Notes under the pieces: generated by a model | The model's input: only the letters and a program-made list of their open reading frames with translations | Told to the model about the DNA's origin: nothing | Database searches by the model: none | In this document: positions 24,941 to 36,944 of the stretch, one piece after another | Layout: the number at the start of each line of letters is the position of its first letter | Position numbering within the stretch: position 1 is the first letter of the stretch | Program-made: the position numbers and the translations under genes | NCBI GenBank assembly: GCA_963978905.1 | Contig: OZ022256.1 | Location: 58,430,646 to 58,494,645, forward strand | Direction: 5' to 3' | Source of the DNA: Trichostrongylus colubriformis | Taxonomy: Eukaryota > Nematoda > Chromadorea > Rhabditida > Trichostrongylidae | Length of the DNA stretch: 64,000 bases

Positions 24941-25884
24941 CAGACGCTTCTGCTAAAGCGGTCGTATAGTAGTAGCAAGCGATGTAAATGATTTCATCCC
25001 GTCCAATTCCTAACGGTTCCTATCAGCCACTGTAAGCCGTCATCAGTTTCACTGAGGCCTTTGTGCCCAACAATACCATTGAGGTCTCCGTACCCTACAA
25101 TGCCTGCGAATGTGAACATTCCACTGTTAGCCGCAAAAGCGAACCGGCCTTGGTGACACTTTCCTTCTCACGCTCCTTATCGAATCTCAACAACCGTTAT
25201 CAGTTTGGATCATCCACCATTAATGTCCCCGTCCCACCCTGCTAAACACCTATGAGTGTCAGCGCTCCTGGATCAACGCGAAAGGCGAAACAGATTGGCG
25301 ACATTTGTTTTCCAAGGCCCCTTATCAGCCCTTATCAGTTGCTATCACTTTCGGTCCACCACCGCTAGGGTCTCTTTACCACCCCCTACATCACTGGTAA
25401 AATTCAGGGTCCCAGCTTTACTGCGACGCGAGATATGAATTTCGTGACGGACAGACGGACACACATACAAACACACACATACATCCACAGACATAGTAAG
25501 CGAATTTTATATAGTAGGATCCTGACAATTTTTGTTAAGGTTTCGAGGGCATTCTTCCATGGAACAATAAGAATGAAAAACAACGAAGCAGCGGTTTTTT
25601 CTTCAGATGAACAACATTGTGATTAAGAATGGTTTTGCAATTTTTCTCAGATCGATCTTGTAACCTCCTGAGAAATTAAACAGTAAGTCACCGTGCATTT
25701 GAATCAACATTTGGAAAAGCACTAACCGCCATTCGACCATCAAAATGCCTTTGTACTGATCATATATCACGTGGGTCATAATGTGGCGAAGACAGTCGGT
25801 TATTATTTGCTTTTCTGCATCATTTTTTCATTATCGTGTAAGCCGTACTTGTCTTCGTATTGTGCACCCAGTTTGGCAGCATAC

Positions 25885-26358
25885 GGCCGCGGTCATACTT
25901 TGCGCAGCTGCGTTAGTTGACGCCGGTGCCGGCGCCAACTCACGCAACCATTTGCCAGCCGCAGACGACGGCGTCAGTAGATAATCCGCAGCGTTTGCAA
26001 AATTCTTGACCCAATCACACTACAGTATGGTTGTGGCCGATTCGAATCTTGGCAGTGTGCCAATATGGTGATCGTGGCCGCTTCGTGTATTGGCACAGCG
26101 CCAAGATTCCAATCGGCCACAATTATCATACTTTAGTGTGATTGGGTCAAGAATTTTGCAAACGCTGCGCATTATCTACTGAGGCCGTCGTCTGCGGCTG
26201 GCAAATGGTTGCGTGAGTTTGACGCCGGTGGGTGTATATCGCTAGGACGGAAACGTCGCGCGCCAAACACGGCCACGCGACGTTTCTGTCCTAACGATAT
26301 ACACCCGACGCCGGTACCGGCGTCAACTAACGCAGCTGCGCAAAGTATGACCGCGGCC
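25885..26358. mobile_element. 474-bp palindromic element carrying a nested 77-bp hairpin
   Basis: Outer arms GGCCGCGGTCATACTTTGCG then CAGCTGCGTTAGTTGACGCC are matched by the reverse complement at 26310-26358. Symmetry continues inward through TTGCCAGCCGCAGACGACGG and CAAAATTCTTGACCCAATCA to a short loop near 26085. TAC flanks both ends. No coding capacity. The right arm is interrupted at 26230-26306. Confidence 0.9.
26230..26306. mobile_element. 77-bp hairpin MITE with 9-bp target duplication, nested in the palindrome
   Basis: The two halves, GGGTGTATATCGCTAGGACG and the reverse complement ending GATATACACCC, pair almost fully. The 9-bp GACGCCGGT is present on both sides (26221-26229, 26307-26315) and only once in the uninterrupted left arm. 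A 9-bp duplication fits Mutator-like elements. Confidence 0.85.
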
Positions 26359-29300
26359 TACCACATCTAACCATATGTCAGCCTTGTTGGTCCCTTTGCT
26401 CGTGTTACACAATGTAAATGTGGATCGTTTTTCGTGTTTGAACCCAAATGATTCTTGTTTTTACTCTCACTAACTTGTACTTATTGATTCATATGTTAGG
26501 AAAATCAAATGTTTTCAGGTCGTTTTGAACAGAAAGAAGGCATTTACCGCTCTCACTGCTTGGTAATTGGCCGAATTTATACATTTGTGAATATCTATTG
26601 TTATGTGAACTATTTGCTGTGATATAAATATCTTATGATAGATTATTTATAAAAACATTCTTCAGGTAAGAATGAACTTTTTGGCCTTTATCAAAAGGAG
26701 GTGAGTCATATTCAATGGCTCGGCAGCCCTCACAGACACCCATTCTGAATTTTCATATGTCCTTGTATGCAGCAGGTGTCAAACGCTGAGAAACTGAAAG
26801 TTTTATTATTGTCGTACAAAAAAAAAAGGCTGGCGGTAGGGAGGGCAGCTAGATGTGTAGCTACACCCTATTCATAACTGCTAAAACCAGTCGAGTACAA
26901 GGATGTGGCTGCATAGAGATCACTGCTACCCGAAGCAATATTTTGCGATTCAGGCGGACATTTATAGTGGAGGAGATAAAAAATAGATTTTCAACCATTA
27001 TACGTGTATTAGCAGTGTGTTCTATTAGCAAAGTAGAAGTTTTTTTTTCGAAGAAAATTATCATCACAAAACGGATTAGATGCTCGAAATTTCAATTGAT
27101 GCATTGAAAAATGCATATTAATAAATTGAATGTTCTCTTAGTACGATAACCCTTCTGCCAAGCGTGCTAATCAATGAGGATGGGGGTAAATGAGAAGAAT
27201 TTCTGAGTGAGTTCATTTGTCGCTAGACGTGTGTTAGTGAGAGGCATCTCTCCCCAGAGATCTGTAATGGATGAAGTCGTCCATGTTGTCGGGCAGGCCA
27301 TAGAGCACAAAGGTTACATTCTTTGATGTGCAAAATTGGTCGACTTCGACCGCACTTGAAGGTTGGAAGGTGGTGTAAGAATGCTACCTTAGTCCCTCTT
27401 CTGCGTTCATCCGAAGTCAGGGTTATTCACCGCATATCGTCTTACGGTCAATCAAGGTTTCTTTATATCAGGGTCAAGCACTTGTGGCATACATACATAT
27501 CGCAGTCGCTGTTTCCGTGTGCATTACAACACTCGAACTGGGTCAGATTACGCGAGAAGGAAGCTGTCGTGCACTTTAGCGCGCTGCTAATTCGCAACGG
27601 AACCGGGGAGACACTTGTTACGCGTGATGACCCAATTCGAGCATCGTGGTATACCTTTTGTGCTCGCTGATAAAGACAACTAATAAGTCAAGAAATGATA
27701 GTTCTCATACAGGAAACGGACGTTTACATTTTCGGTGCATTACTCTGAAGTAGTTCACTGCAAGAAAGAAAGAGAGGACAACGAAACCCATTGCAGCAAG
27801 CCCAGAATTCGTTACCGTACTGACTGCCTTTAAAAGGTATGTTCGAGATAGCCTTCGGTGATGATTGTCAAAATTGAACGAGGAGATCGAAGCGATCCAA
27901 AAGAGTCGTTTTTTGGTTCGGGTTCGGAAAAAGGGGTCATTTTTTCTCTCAAATTTGTTGAGAAATTCTCAACTACCTATTTTTTCAGGTTTCGGGCATG
28001 ATGAAAATGGTCTCTAAAAGCTGAAAGAAGATCGTCAACTCATGAAAGTGCTCCACACTAAGATAAAATACTATGGTTATCCAGATTATCCATTAAAGTC
28101 CTTTTAAAGACACCAGGAGGGGATAATTTTGGCTTACGGTAGAACAGACGTAGTGTGGACGAGTTTAAGTGGCCGCCATTGCACAAACTCGCCAACTTGA
28201 CGCCTTCGCATGATGCCAAAATGGGATGTTTCTATTAGAAATTTGTTTTTTCTTTTTACTTTTTACTTTGTTCTTTCTTATATTGTTTCTAAATGTACTT
28301 ACATGAATGCTGATGTAGTTGGGAATGGCCACTCCACTGCGCTGGGAGTCAGGTGCTACAACTAACGTTGGCCCGCGGCCCGTCTCCTACAGAGGACAAC
28401 TCGGAAAGTAGTGTGTTGGATGCGAATTGGATGCGATTACACACCGCAGCGATGCGCTCTTGAATCCGGGTTTTTTCACCGATTATCGCTTCTAACCTTC
28501 TATTTCTTTACAAAGGCTCATTTCTTTGCATCTTTCTCTTGTTTCGGACCCCTTCCGGTTCCTTTAAGCAAAAACCTTTATTATACCCTTCGATAGTATC
28601 TGTAACGGAAGGAGGGGGCGTCTTCTTCAGCTGAATGGGAGTCGTGTGGGTTTAGTCAAGACTTATTTTATTCTCAACAAGGCTCATTTTCCCTTTCGTT
28701 GGTCCCATGTAGCAGTTCTCCCATCTAAAGACACCGGGAGGTAAATTTGGCAAATTGGGAGATTACGAAAGTAGAGGTGCTCAGCAATGTAATAGTAGAG
28801 AAAGAACGACATAAGACTGCGGAAATCGAGAAATAGGAACCCGAAAATCCTCCTTTTCTCTCTCGTCCTCTGCGTCACTAGCCGGAGTGGACTGAGGACA
28901 GGCCAGAGAGTGAATCAGCCGGCCGCGATCATTGTCCCGCCCCTCCACGACGACTCCCCCGGACGCATGACGGCATGACGAGCTGCGGGGTCGCCATAAG
29001 ACCCCAAGCCGCGTTTTTTCAAGGCGATTTTCACCACATGTGACCTCTTCAAAATAGAAGGTTTGTTTCAAAGAACATGTTCCCTTACCCCTACTGGTGC
29101 CTTTAACATATTCCTGATGTCAATTGCATTCAACAGAATCAATAACAAAAACAATCTCATAAATAGCACAACAAAGGAACCGTTGTCTTGTGAATAGAAC
29201 ATATGCTGGGACATAGTATATATCATGAAGACACATGCATGCACAACAATCATTGCCAAAAATGGAGCCCATAAAACACTGTTCGTGCACGTTTCCCCAT

Positions 29301-30313
29301 CGATCCATTCTTTCAACGGAGGATTTCTGTTTTTCGTTTGCGCGTTGCAGCAGAAGAAATGTGCTCTAAGTCGCTTTCAGGCGATAGCTTTTAGCCATCA
29401 TCATTGACAAGGAAAAACATCGTGAGTCATTGAGACGGGATTTTGGATCCAACAATAAGTGTTCAGCGACCACAGCGATAATTGGCCTGTTCCCTAGAAT
29501 TTCGTATATACAGGAGACCCGAGGGGAAATCATATGACGGATTAGATTCTGGACAGAAGCACACCCTTTTTTCTTCGAAAATTGTTATGTTGCCGGAATA
29601 AGACGTCTGTAACTTGTTTACTTACGCCTTCCCCCTAGTAGTCGTTTCATCTGTGCAGGATCTCGTATAGTCACAACGACTGTTAGGGGATGGGGTTGTA
29701 TTTGGTCACGTGTCTTTTCATTATTTCCAGTGACTTCATGGAGCAGGTACCTTGTTCAATCATATGTCATAAAAGAAATAAAGAAGTAGTTGATAGAAAG
29801 AGTTTACCTCTTTTTCCTTGTGAGACACGACTATCAAATGAGTTGTAAGGGGTCCTATTGCAGAGCACCCAGGAGGGCGTATCGCGTGATGCCTACGTAT
29901 GTGGACCCCGCTTTCAAAAAAACAACAAAGACTATCGGCTTCCGCTCGCTCAGATCCATTCAAGGTTCCCACTCGATTCTAAATGGGAATCGAATGCGAG
30001 GCGTATTTGACAAATGCGAGATTAATGCTGAACCCTTGTTCGCTTTCATGAAGCTTTCGGCCGCTTTCCTACTCAGCGTCGGCTGAGCGTGGCTGCGTTT
30101 ACAGGCAGTGAGACGGAATGGCACAGGAGTGGTGCAGAGACGCGGAGACGCAGAGACACGCAGCGACGCCTGCCGCCGACACCGTGGAGTATGAACACGG
30201 CCTTAATGTTGCTAGGGTCACTCGCTCAGAAAGTCCTGATAGGGAGCATGCGAAGCGTATGTGAAGCGTCTCCCTATAACTCACTGCATTGTTATCGCTT
30301 TTTCCGGTTACCC

Positions 30314-30464
30314 TGTATAAATAAATTGTAATATGGTGCGCACCCGATTTCTAAATAGACCAACAATTGACAAAGTGGTAAATGGAGTGCCGACAATCGG
30401 TGAGCAGCAAACACATGGTTCAAATAGAAATCGGGTGCGCACCATATTACAATTTATTTATACA
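30314..30464. mobile_element. 151-bp MITE with long terminal inverted repeats
   Basis: Left TGTATAAATAAATTGTAATA then TGGTGCGCACCCGATTTCTA; right is its reverse complement. The middle includes CAACAATTGACAAAGTGGTA. Confidence 0.85.
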
Positions 30465-30498
30465 TGGTACTATTTATACGGGGTATTTATATAGGGTT

Positions 30499-30612
30499 AC
30501 CCTGTATAATAAATTGTAATATGGTGCGCACCCGATCTTTAGATAAACCCTTCATGTTTGTTGCTCACCGATCTGTCAGCACTCCATTTACCACTTTGTC
30601 AATTGTTGATAA
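30499..30612. mobile_element. Second, one-armed copy of the 30.3-kb MITE
   Basis: Repeats the terminal arm (TGTATAATAAATTGTAATAT then GGTGCGCACCCGATC), but its interior is in the opposite orientation (CACTTTGTCAATTGTTG) and the second arm is missing. Confidence 0.75.
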
Positions 30613-31272
30613 CGCGGTGATGTAGGATTAAGGCAATAGTGTGCGATGACATCAAAACTAGTCCCGTGTTGTTCCCCATTTAACGCCTACCTGCGGATGC
30701 TGACTATAATATGGAAACGATGTTATAAAACGTGATTTTTGTTTGGCTAAGTGGTTCTATTCGAAGGTCAATGATTTTTGATGAGGTAAAAAATTGGAAC
30801 ATGGTCTCGAACCTGCCGTCGTTGGAATATCGACTCATGGGTAGTGTTTGGAGTTGTAATGCCGCTTCTAGAGCCCGAGTTAAACGTGCTTGTACCATTA
30901 GAGAAATTGGCTGTCCATGCATGTGGTCGGCATCACTCACAAATTTTTGAACATCGACATCTTCCGCATTTTTCAACTTTCTCAGTGTTCCCACGTTCTC
31001 CTCTTCCATACTATCTTATTTCACCCAAACAAACATTTTCATCTTCGATCAACTAGTGGTTTATTTTTGCAACAATACTTTTTCTCCATTATAAAAATCG
31101 TCATTATTTTGGGTTAAATGATTGGAGGGAATGGGGGAAACCAAGTAAATTTTCAACCTAGTAGTCAGCTCGTTCGTCTGGTGATCCCAAAGGTTCTGTA
31201 AAATCAATACCGTTCAGATCTACTACCTGCAGTTTCTTTCCATACCGTTTTCAAAACACCAAGGAAGTGTCA

Positions 31273-31843
31273 TATACGAGGGGGGGGGGGGGGTGCCAAA
31301 AAAGTAGTATTGTTCGCGGCTCACTTCTAATAGGTAGGTCCGCCCAAGACAGCAGAGCCAGCTTCCGTGGGGTGTTTCTCGTGGGAAGCTTCCTGAAGAC
31401 TGACCCATCGGTTCGCAGAAGTCACAGAGCTCCGCTGCTTGGACAACGCTGCTGTGATCCAAGTGCCATTTTTCAGGCCTCAAACCCACCTCCGTCGGGG
31501 TTCAATGGTAATGGCTTGTTCTGAATCTTGGAAACGGAAGGCTTATGAACCCGGACAAAACGGAATGCTCAATACGCCACTCATTAAGAATCCCCTCAGG
31601 TACCTCTAGTAAACGGACCTCAGCAAGGTTCTGAACCAGAGTAACGAAATCTCGGATTTTGCTGTTCACGCAGAAGAAGCTTCCGATCCTGCTCGTGCAG
31701 AAGGCTGTTACGGAGTTTAGTGATAGTATGAGGTGTGCTCTTCAATTTGGGGATGGAAATACCACGACAAAATCTGCCGAAGTTCGATCAATATATAGTT
31801 GAAAAGGGAGGAGAAAAAATTACTCTTTTTTGGCACTCCCCTT
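31273..31843. mobile_element. 750-bp-family element, copy 3
   Basis: Starts TACGAGGGGG (the G run is expanded) then GGTGCCAAAAAAGTAGTATTG, ends TTACTCTTTTTTGGCACTCC. The interior aligns to copies 1 and 2 with internal deletions. Confidence 0.75.
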
Positions 31844-32788
31844 AGGGGGAGGAGAGGCTAGCTGGAGGCAGTTAGGCTATGATTTATGCGGGTCACAACG
31901 ACAAATTGGGCGTTGTTCTCGCATGAATGCCCACGTAATGTCAATTCTCGGATTTCCGAGTGAAATGGATGGTCCGTACACCAGTCGCCGTCCATCGATC
32001 TCAGCCAACGGCTTTTATCAGAAGATTGAGTTATCCTGCAAGAGCGCTATTAAGCCTTCTCTGTTCCAAACGTCGTCTTTCCAACCAGCTGGCCTTGCTT
32101 TGCTGATGTTATATGCATAGAAATCCTGACTATTCACCCTCGACCCTCGAATTCATGCGCGTGTTTACAAGCAATTTCGCACTCCATCTGGGCATGATGC
32201 AGCGAGTCACAACATCCGCATAATCGTGCAAAATCGTTGATCAAAGATTAAGTCTCAACAATCGTGTATTGAGTGGGAGTAATAGCCCTCTGCGTAATTC
32301 CACATGGCCTGCCCCAGTGTTAACCCTCCAAAAACGCCACTTTTATGAGGTTGAGCAGCTCAGCTGAATAAATCGAAAGAGGCTGGCCGGGAATAGGCAT
32401 TCTCTGAGCAGTCATGCGAAAATATACTCTGTGAACGTCCAGAGCTTAGCTTGTTCGCAGTTCCATATGCCCTTACTATATTTTGATATTGGAACCTTTG
32501 GGAGAACCTTCCCTTTGGAAGAAAAAAATTCAAAATTATTTGATCTCTGAAGTTAGTAACTGAAAAATTGTAATGGTAATGCCTTTATCGAGCTTGTCAC
32601 ACTACGGTCAATGAATTTTCATCAAAAAGCCTCGTCGACGGTGATTCCAGTGGCTTGGACAGAATAAGTTTCGTGGACCGTGAGAGCAAGAGTGTCACCT
32701 GCTTACCAGTGAGTTGGCCTCCTTCCCCTATGCCCAGCTCTAAAGAAATTTGTATTTCCCGAAAAGGTTTCTTCAGAATTTCGGCGAA

Positions 32789-33235
32789 CGTGGTGATCAA
32801 ATCCTGCATTAACCCCTGCAGGCCAACCAAGCCTTCCATCCGTCCAAGGTAGGTGAATGATACCAGATTCACCTAGGAGCATAAAACGTTGACTTGTACA
32901 TCGGCTGGCCCCGCATCATTGCACGCCAAATTGCAAATTGCATCGAAAAAAATATGTGCAGGAGCAGAAGCAATAATTTGTGAAATGCTTTCAGGCCTTT
33001 GATAACGACGAAGTTGTCAAAACGTCAGGCATAATGAAAGTTCCACCTTAACAAACCTGTATGGCAGAATACAAACACAAGCATATTTAAAAAAATGCCT
33101 AGGTTTCAAGAGAGACGAACATGGAAATTACTAGCAAATTGCAGTTTCACTGTGTAGGCCAGATTGCACTCACCTACCACCATGTTTCTGACACGTACTA
33201 GAGTGCGCAATGCATCCCAACAAGGGATTGAAAGA
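32789..33235 (+). repeat. tRNA-like SINE, 5'-truncated copy with internal insertion
   Basis: 32789-32930 matches the SINE body (GATCAAATCCTGCATTAACC, GGCCAACCAAGCCTTCCATC, GACTTGTACATCGGCTGGCC). The tail (AGGCCAGATTGCACTCACC, GCATCCCAACAAGGGATTGA) resumes at about 33158, so some 220 bp of other sequence separates the halves. Confidence 0.65.
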
Positions 33236-33689
33236 AATTTCAGCTAGAAATTTTATCCTTCATTTAGGTGTCAAAATAAAAGATACAAATTGATAGAAAT
33301 TCGGAATTGATATTATTCCACAAATTTTAAATCTTCCAGAATGATAGGATACGTTACAACTATTACGGCAGCATATACGATGATATACAGAAAATATATG
33401 ATAGTACAATATACAGAACGCTAAAATGATCGGTTCTGGTCCCCGCGTAATCGTGGTCCCCTACATCTGCCCTGACATGCGGCTACGCCAGTTGAACGTG
33501 CAATGTTTCCTTCATCGATCATCCCACGAGTAAAATGAAGTCAAAGACCAGCGTTTTGGACGTTGGCCGATTTTATGCCAGCCATTCACTGCAATTAGCG
33601 CTTGAACAGCCTTCAATGACTTAGCCCAATCACACCGATCAATTCATTCCTGACCAAGAATGACCAACCGATAGGAAAGTCGAGGTTTC

Positions 33690-34040
33690 ATCGACAGAGG
33701 GGGGGGTCGTATTTGACCGAATACGAGGGTGGGAGTCGTACCGTCAGAGGTCAGCAATGAGCACTAAAATATAAACTTTCAATAAACAGTTGAGAAACAA
33801 AGGGTTTTCACCGCAAATCCGTGTGATGAAATGAGAACGTGTCGTGAAATGAAATCGTGTGAAAATGAAATGTAAAATAAATATTCTTTTGCCTCAGTAA
33901 AGGATATATAACAGTGAAACACATTGCAGCTACGCAAACCGGTTGTAGAAGTCAAAAAGGGGGTGTCGCATTCGATCGTCGTAGAGGTGGGTCGTACTGG
34001 AGCGGCTATTTTTCTTGACACCTGGGAATGCCCTCTTTCT
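33690..34040 (-). repeat. Interspersed repeat family B, copy 1
   Basis: Reverse-complement match to 56550-56800: both have GTGTC.AG.AAAATAGCCGCT, ACTGAGGC.AAA, CGGATTT.CGGTGAA and TGACCTCTGA.GGTACGA. No termini or target duplication resolved. Origin unknown. Confidence 0.6.
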
Positions 34041-34105
34041 CCTCAGAGGTCCATCTAAGGCATTACCTCATAAAAGAAAAATAAAATAATAAAGCAGGGA
34101 TCAAT

Positions 34106-34285
34106 ATGGCTCGGGGGGAGGGGAGACACGGCTTGCAGTCACGCCTTGGGAGTTTGTTGACGATGCAGTCAAGCTCTTCCCCTGAAAAGGTTTAGGCAAA
34201 TCTGGGAGAGTCCAGACGGCTAGAAGACACGCCTCCAACTACAAAACGATGCTGCCGGCACGGCAAGTTGCGTCTCCCCCGAGCC
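34106..34285. mobile_element. Small inverted-repeat element with TGGCTCGGGGG termini
   Basis: TGGCTCGGGGGGAGGGGAGAC on the left and GTCTCCCCCGAGCCA on the right are inverted repeats about 180 bp apart. The inner GTTGCGTCTCCCCC motif also occurs near the ends of the 58.2-kb MITE. Confidence 0.55.
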
Positions 34286-35148
34286 ACATTGACTGTGAAC
34301 CAGAAATATAAAAATAACTTTTCCCGTGAAGCTTATATGGAACGTGAAATTTTTGGGGTCATTTTCTATACCATTTTTTTGCTTCCGATATTTTTGTAAT
34401 AGTACACAGGAAGTGCAACCGGGTGTGATTCAAACATCCTAACTACGTCATGGCAATGACAATGAGCAGAGCAAATCCGATGAGTACACGACTGTTCCAC
34501 CATTAATTGAAAACAGAGTGTGTGGCCAAACCGGTACCACCTGTCAATAGGCGTTGGAGACACCCGCTTGTGAAGCAGGTACCCACTTTTACTTGCGCAA
34601 AACAACACTCCTGAATAGGAGAGACTGCATCAGACATTGCCAATTTCGCCACACACCGTACCGACTCGGCTAACTTGATGACAGGTGCTTTTCGAATTTA
34701 CTGGAAATGAAATTAAATATAGAAAGTGTAGAAACTAATCTAAAAACAACTGAAAAAAAAACAGCTAGTCATAAGAGCGTCCGGTTAGTGATTCCCTAGT
34801 GTTCAAAGAATGCAAAAAAATTGGGAATTAAAAAATTATGATGCAAAAATGCTTTCGCGTCCAAACTCTTGCTCGTCATTGCTCAGCTTTTGGTTCCACG
34901 AAATCTCACCACCACGAAATCTCACCAGACTTTTGCGTAGACGATTTGACGCCCAAGAAATAATAGCGCAGTCATTGGCTATCCTAAACCTTGTTTTATA
35001 CGAAGCGAAACCTACGAGTTTTAAAGCTTTTCAAAGCAGTTTCAAAGCAGTTTTAAAGCTTCACACAGAATAAAAAAGCGGGGGTGGGCATGAGCATGCT
35101 TTGTGACTCCACAGCCCTTGCGCGGGAAGAAGCGTATCTCATAGACCG

Positions 35149-35386
35149 GGGTGTGTAACTTTATGTCAGGATTGCCGCAGGACGACGAGCGGCGTGCGAC
35201 GCAGTGTGTGCGAGCTATGCGAGTCGCGGTTGTTGGGTCTTAGAATGATTACATGAAAATGCTATGGGGGCGATACGAGGTTGACTTGTAATCGCTCCGG
35301 GACCCAATAACATGGCGCCTTTAGCTCGTCCGCCTTGCTTCGCTTTCGACATGCAGCGGTGAATCCTGACATAAGGGTACACACCC
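35149..35386. mobile_element. 240-bp Mutator-like MITE, copy 1
   Basis: Termini GGGTGTGTAACTTTATGTCA and the reverse complement (CCTGACATAAGGGTACACAC then CC). Direct 9-bp duplication CATAGACCG at 35140-35148 and 35387-35395. Same family as 49775-50014 and 51656-51895. Confidence 0.88.
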
Positions 35387-36090
35387 CATAGACCGCCATT
35401 GCGCATCAATACTGGCACTCTGCCAGCACTGATCGGAGGGATCCTCGACAGCTTGACGACCCAGCTCCTTCGAAAGTCCGTGTTTTCAAGACCCGGCGGC
35501 TTAGATTGAAGGCGGCGTCATGAGTTACCGCGCATTAGCAGTGACTCTTGAAACTGCGCGCTGATCTCTTAGCACGTGTTGCGTACGCGTCGCATGTTGT
35601 GAATCTTTCTCCCTTTCTATTATGGGCCTATATTATTTGGGAAGTGAAGATCGACTTGTAAATTGAATAAAGATCTGGTAAGCTGCGAATACGAGTGTCA
35701 CAAGCTGATCTTTCAGTCAGTGGTAGAAATTGTGAAAAGAAAAATATTAGTTAGCGTTCACTTCACCGGAGACGTATGTAATTTGGCAGACGGTTAATAT
35801 GAAAGTAAAAGGCTCGGTTGTGCAAAGAAAACTTAATGAAATGTGCAGGAGTGCGTCAGAAAATAGATTTCATTATCACAATACTATTCTTACGTGATAT
35901 TTAGTAAAATGACATTAATAAAACCACATTTATATGAGAGTAAGCAGAACCTCTGCAGGACAAGGCCCACTGAATGCGCCATGCATTTCACCCTGTAGTA
36001 CAACAGTGAATTCAAATTGAGAAGTGAAATTGTGAGTAAGGTCCAAGTTCTCTCATCGTAGAACCTCGGCATTCCGGTAGTTCTTGAATA

Positions 36091-36944
36091 TTAGGTTGGA
36101 CGGGAAGTTCTGGGACACTTTTTGTTTTTTCCTGTAGAAACCTGTAAAGCTTCGGGAGCATTTGGTAGTGGGGGGTATATGAAGCGTCTGAAAAGGGCTT
36201 CTGAATAGCACATTCATATTCTCTACGGCTTCAACTAGCAGTGAATTTACGGCAATTTCGCGAAAGGTGCGAAATTCACGAACACCGCCTCGGTTCCTCA
36301 GCATGCGAGGCCACTAACAAAATTAACCAGTCGATGGACCCAGGTACTGTCTCTCATATGGCGGCAGCCCGATGGCTCGATCGGCTCAAATTGGAACAGG
36401 AAAATATTCAAAAAATTGCATTGAGAAAAAAACTTTTTTTTTTTGAAAATTTTCAAAAAAATAGGAAACTGTTACCATCCAACACGACAGCCACTGCCGA
36501 TCTCTACTGCAGGCAATTGGACACCGGAGCGCCAAAACTTACCGGAAAAATGGACCAAGACCTCTTCCTCCACGATAACGCTCACCCACATGTGGCAAAG
36601 TTGGCGTGTCAAAGGATCCAGGACCTCGGCTGGACGACGCTTCCCCACCCACCATATTCCCCGGACATGTCCCCAACTGACTACCACCTATTCCGGTCGT
36701 TGAGCCACTTCCTTGACGGGCGACAGTTCAAAGATGACGACGATCTCAAGAGCGGGCTCCAGAACTTCTTTGACCAGAAGTCTCCCGAATTCTACCGGAA
36801 GGGTATCTACGATCTTCCTGAGCGTTGGCAGTACATTGTAGATCACGATGGTGCATACTTTGGTGACTGAAGTTACATGTGAGTAAAATTAAAATAAATT
36901 GAATTTTTCTCACAAGGTGTCCCAGAACTTCCCGTCCAACCTAA
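36091..36944 (+). mobile_element. Internally deleted mariner element (854 bp)
   Basis: Terminal inverted repeats TTAGGTTGGACGGGAAGTTC then TGGGACACTTTTTG and the reverse complement at the right end, each flanked by TA (36089-36090, 36945-36946). Full mariners are about 1.3 kb. It contains a transposase relic at 36241-36870. Confidence 0.93.
36241..36870 (+). pseudogene. Mariner transposase relic, 209 codons, middle deleted
   Basis: The N-terminal part keeps a helix-turn-helix-like remnant (NKINQSMDPGTVSHMAAARW). The C-terminal half keeps two of the three catalytic acidic positions: the Asp in LFLHDNAHPH and the one in SPTDYHLF, spaced as in D,D34D mariners. The end, PERWQYIVDHDGAYFGD, is intact. 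The segment with the first catalytic Asp is replaced by a short AT-rich junction at about 36400-36470, so the protein cannot catalyse transposition. The frame remains open across the junction. Confidence 0.9.

Noticed and set aside
25885..26358. Palindrome considered as an origin or a bacterial-type attachment site
   Set aside because: The 9-bp duplication around the inner hairpin and the element-like ends are better explained by transposition.
29068..29316. Hydrophobic 82-codon minus-strand frame
   Set aside because: It could be a membrane-protein exon, but no flanking exons or family features support it.
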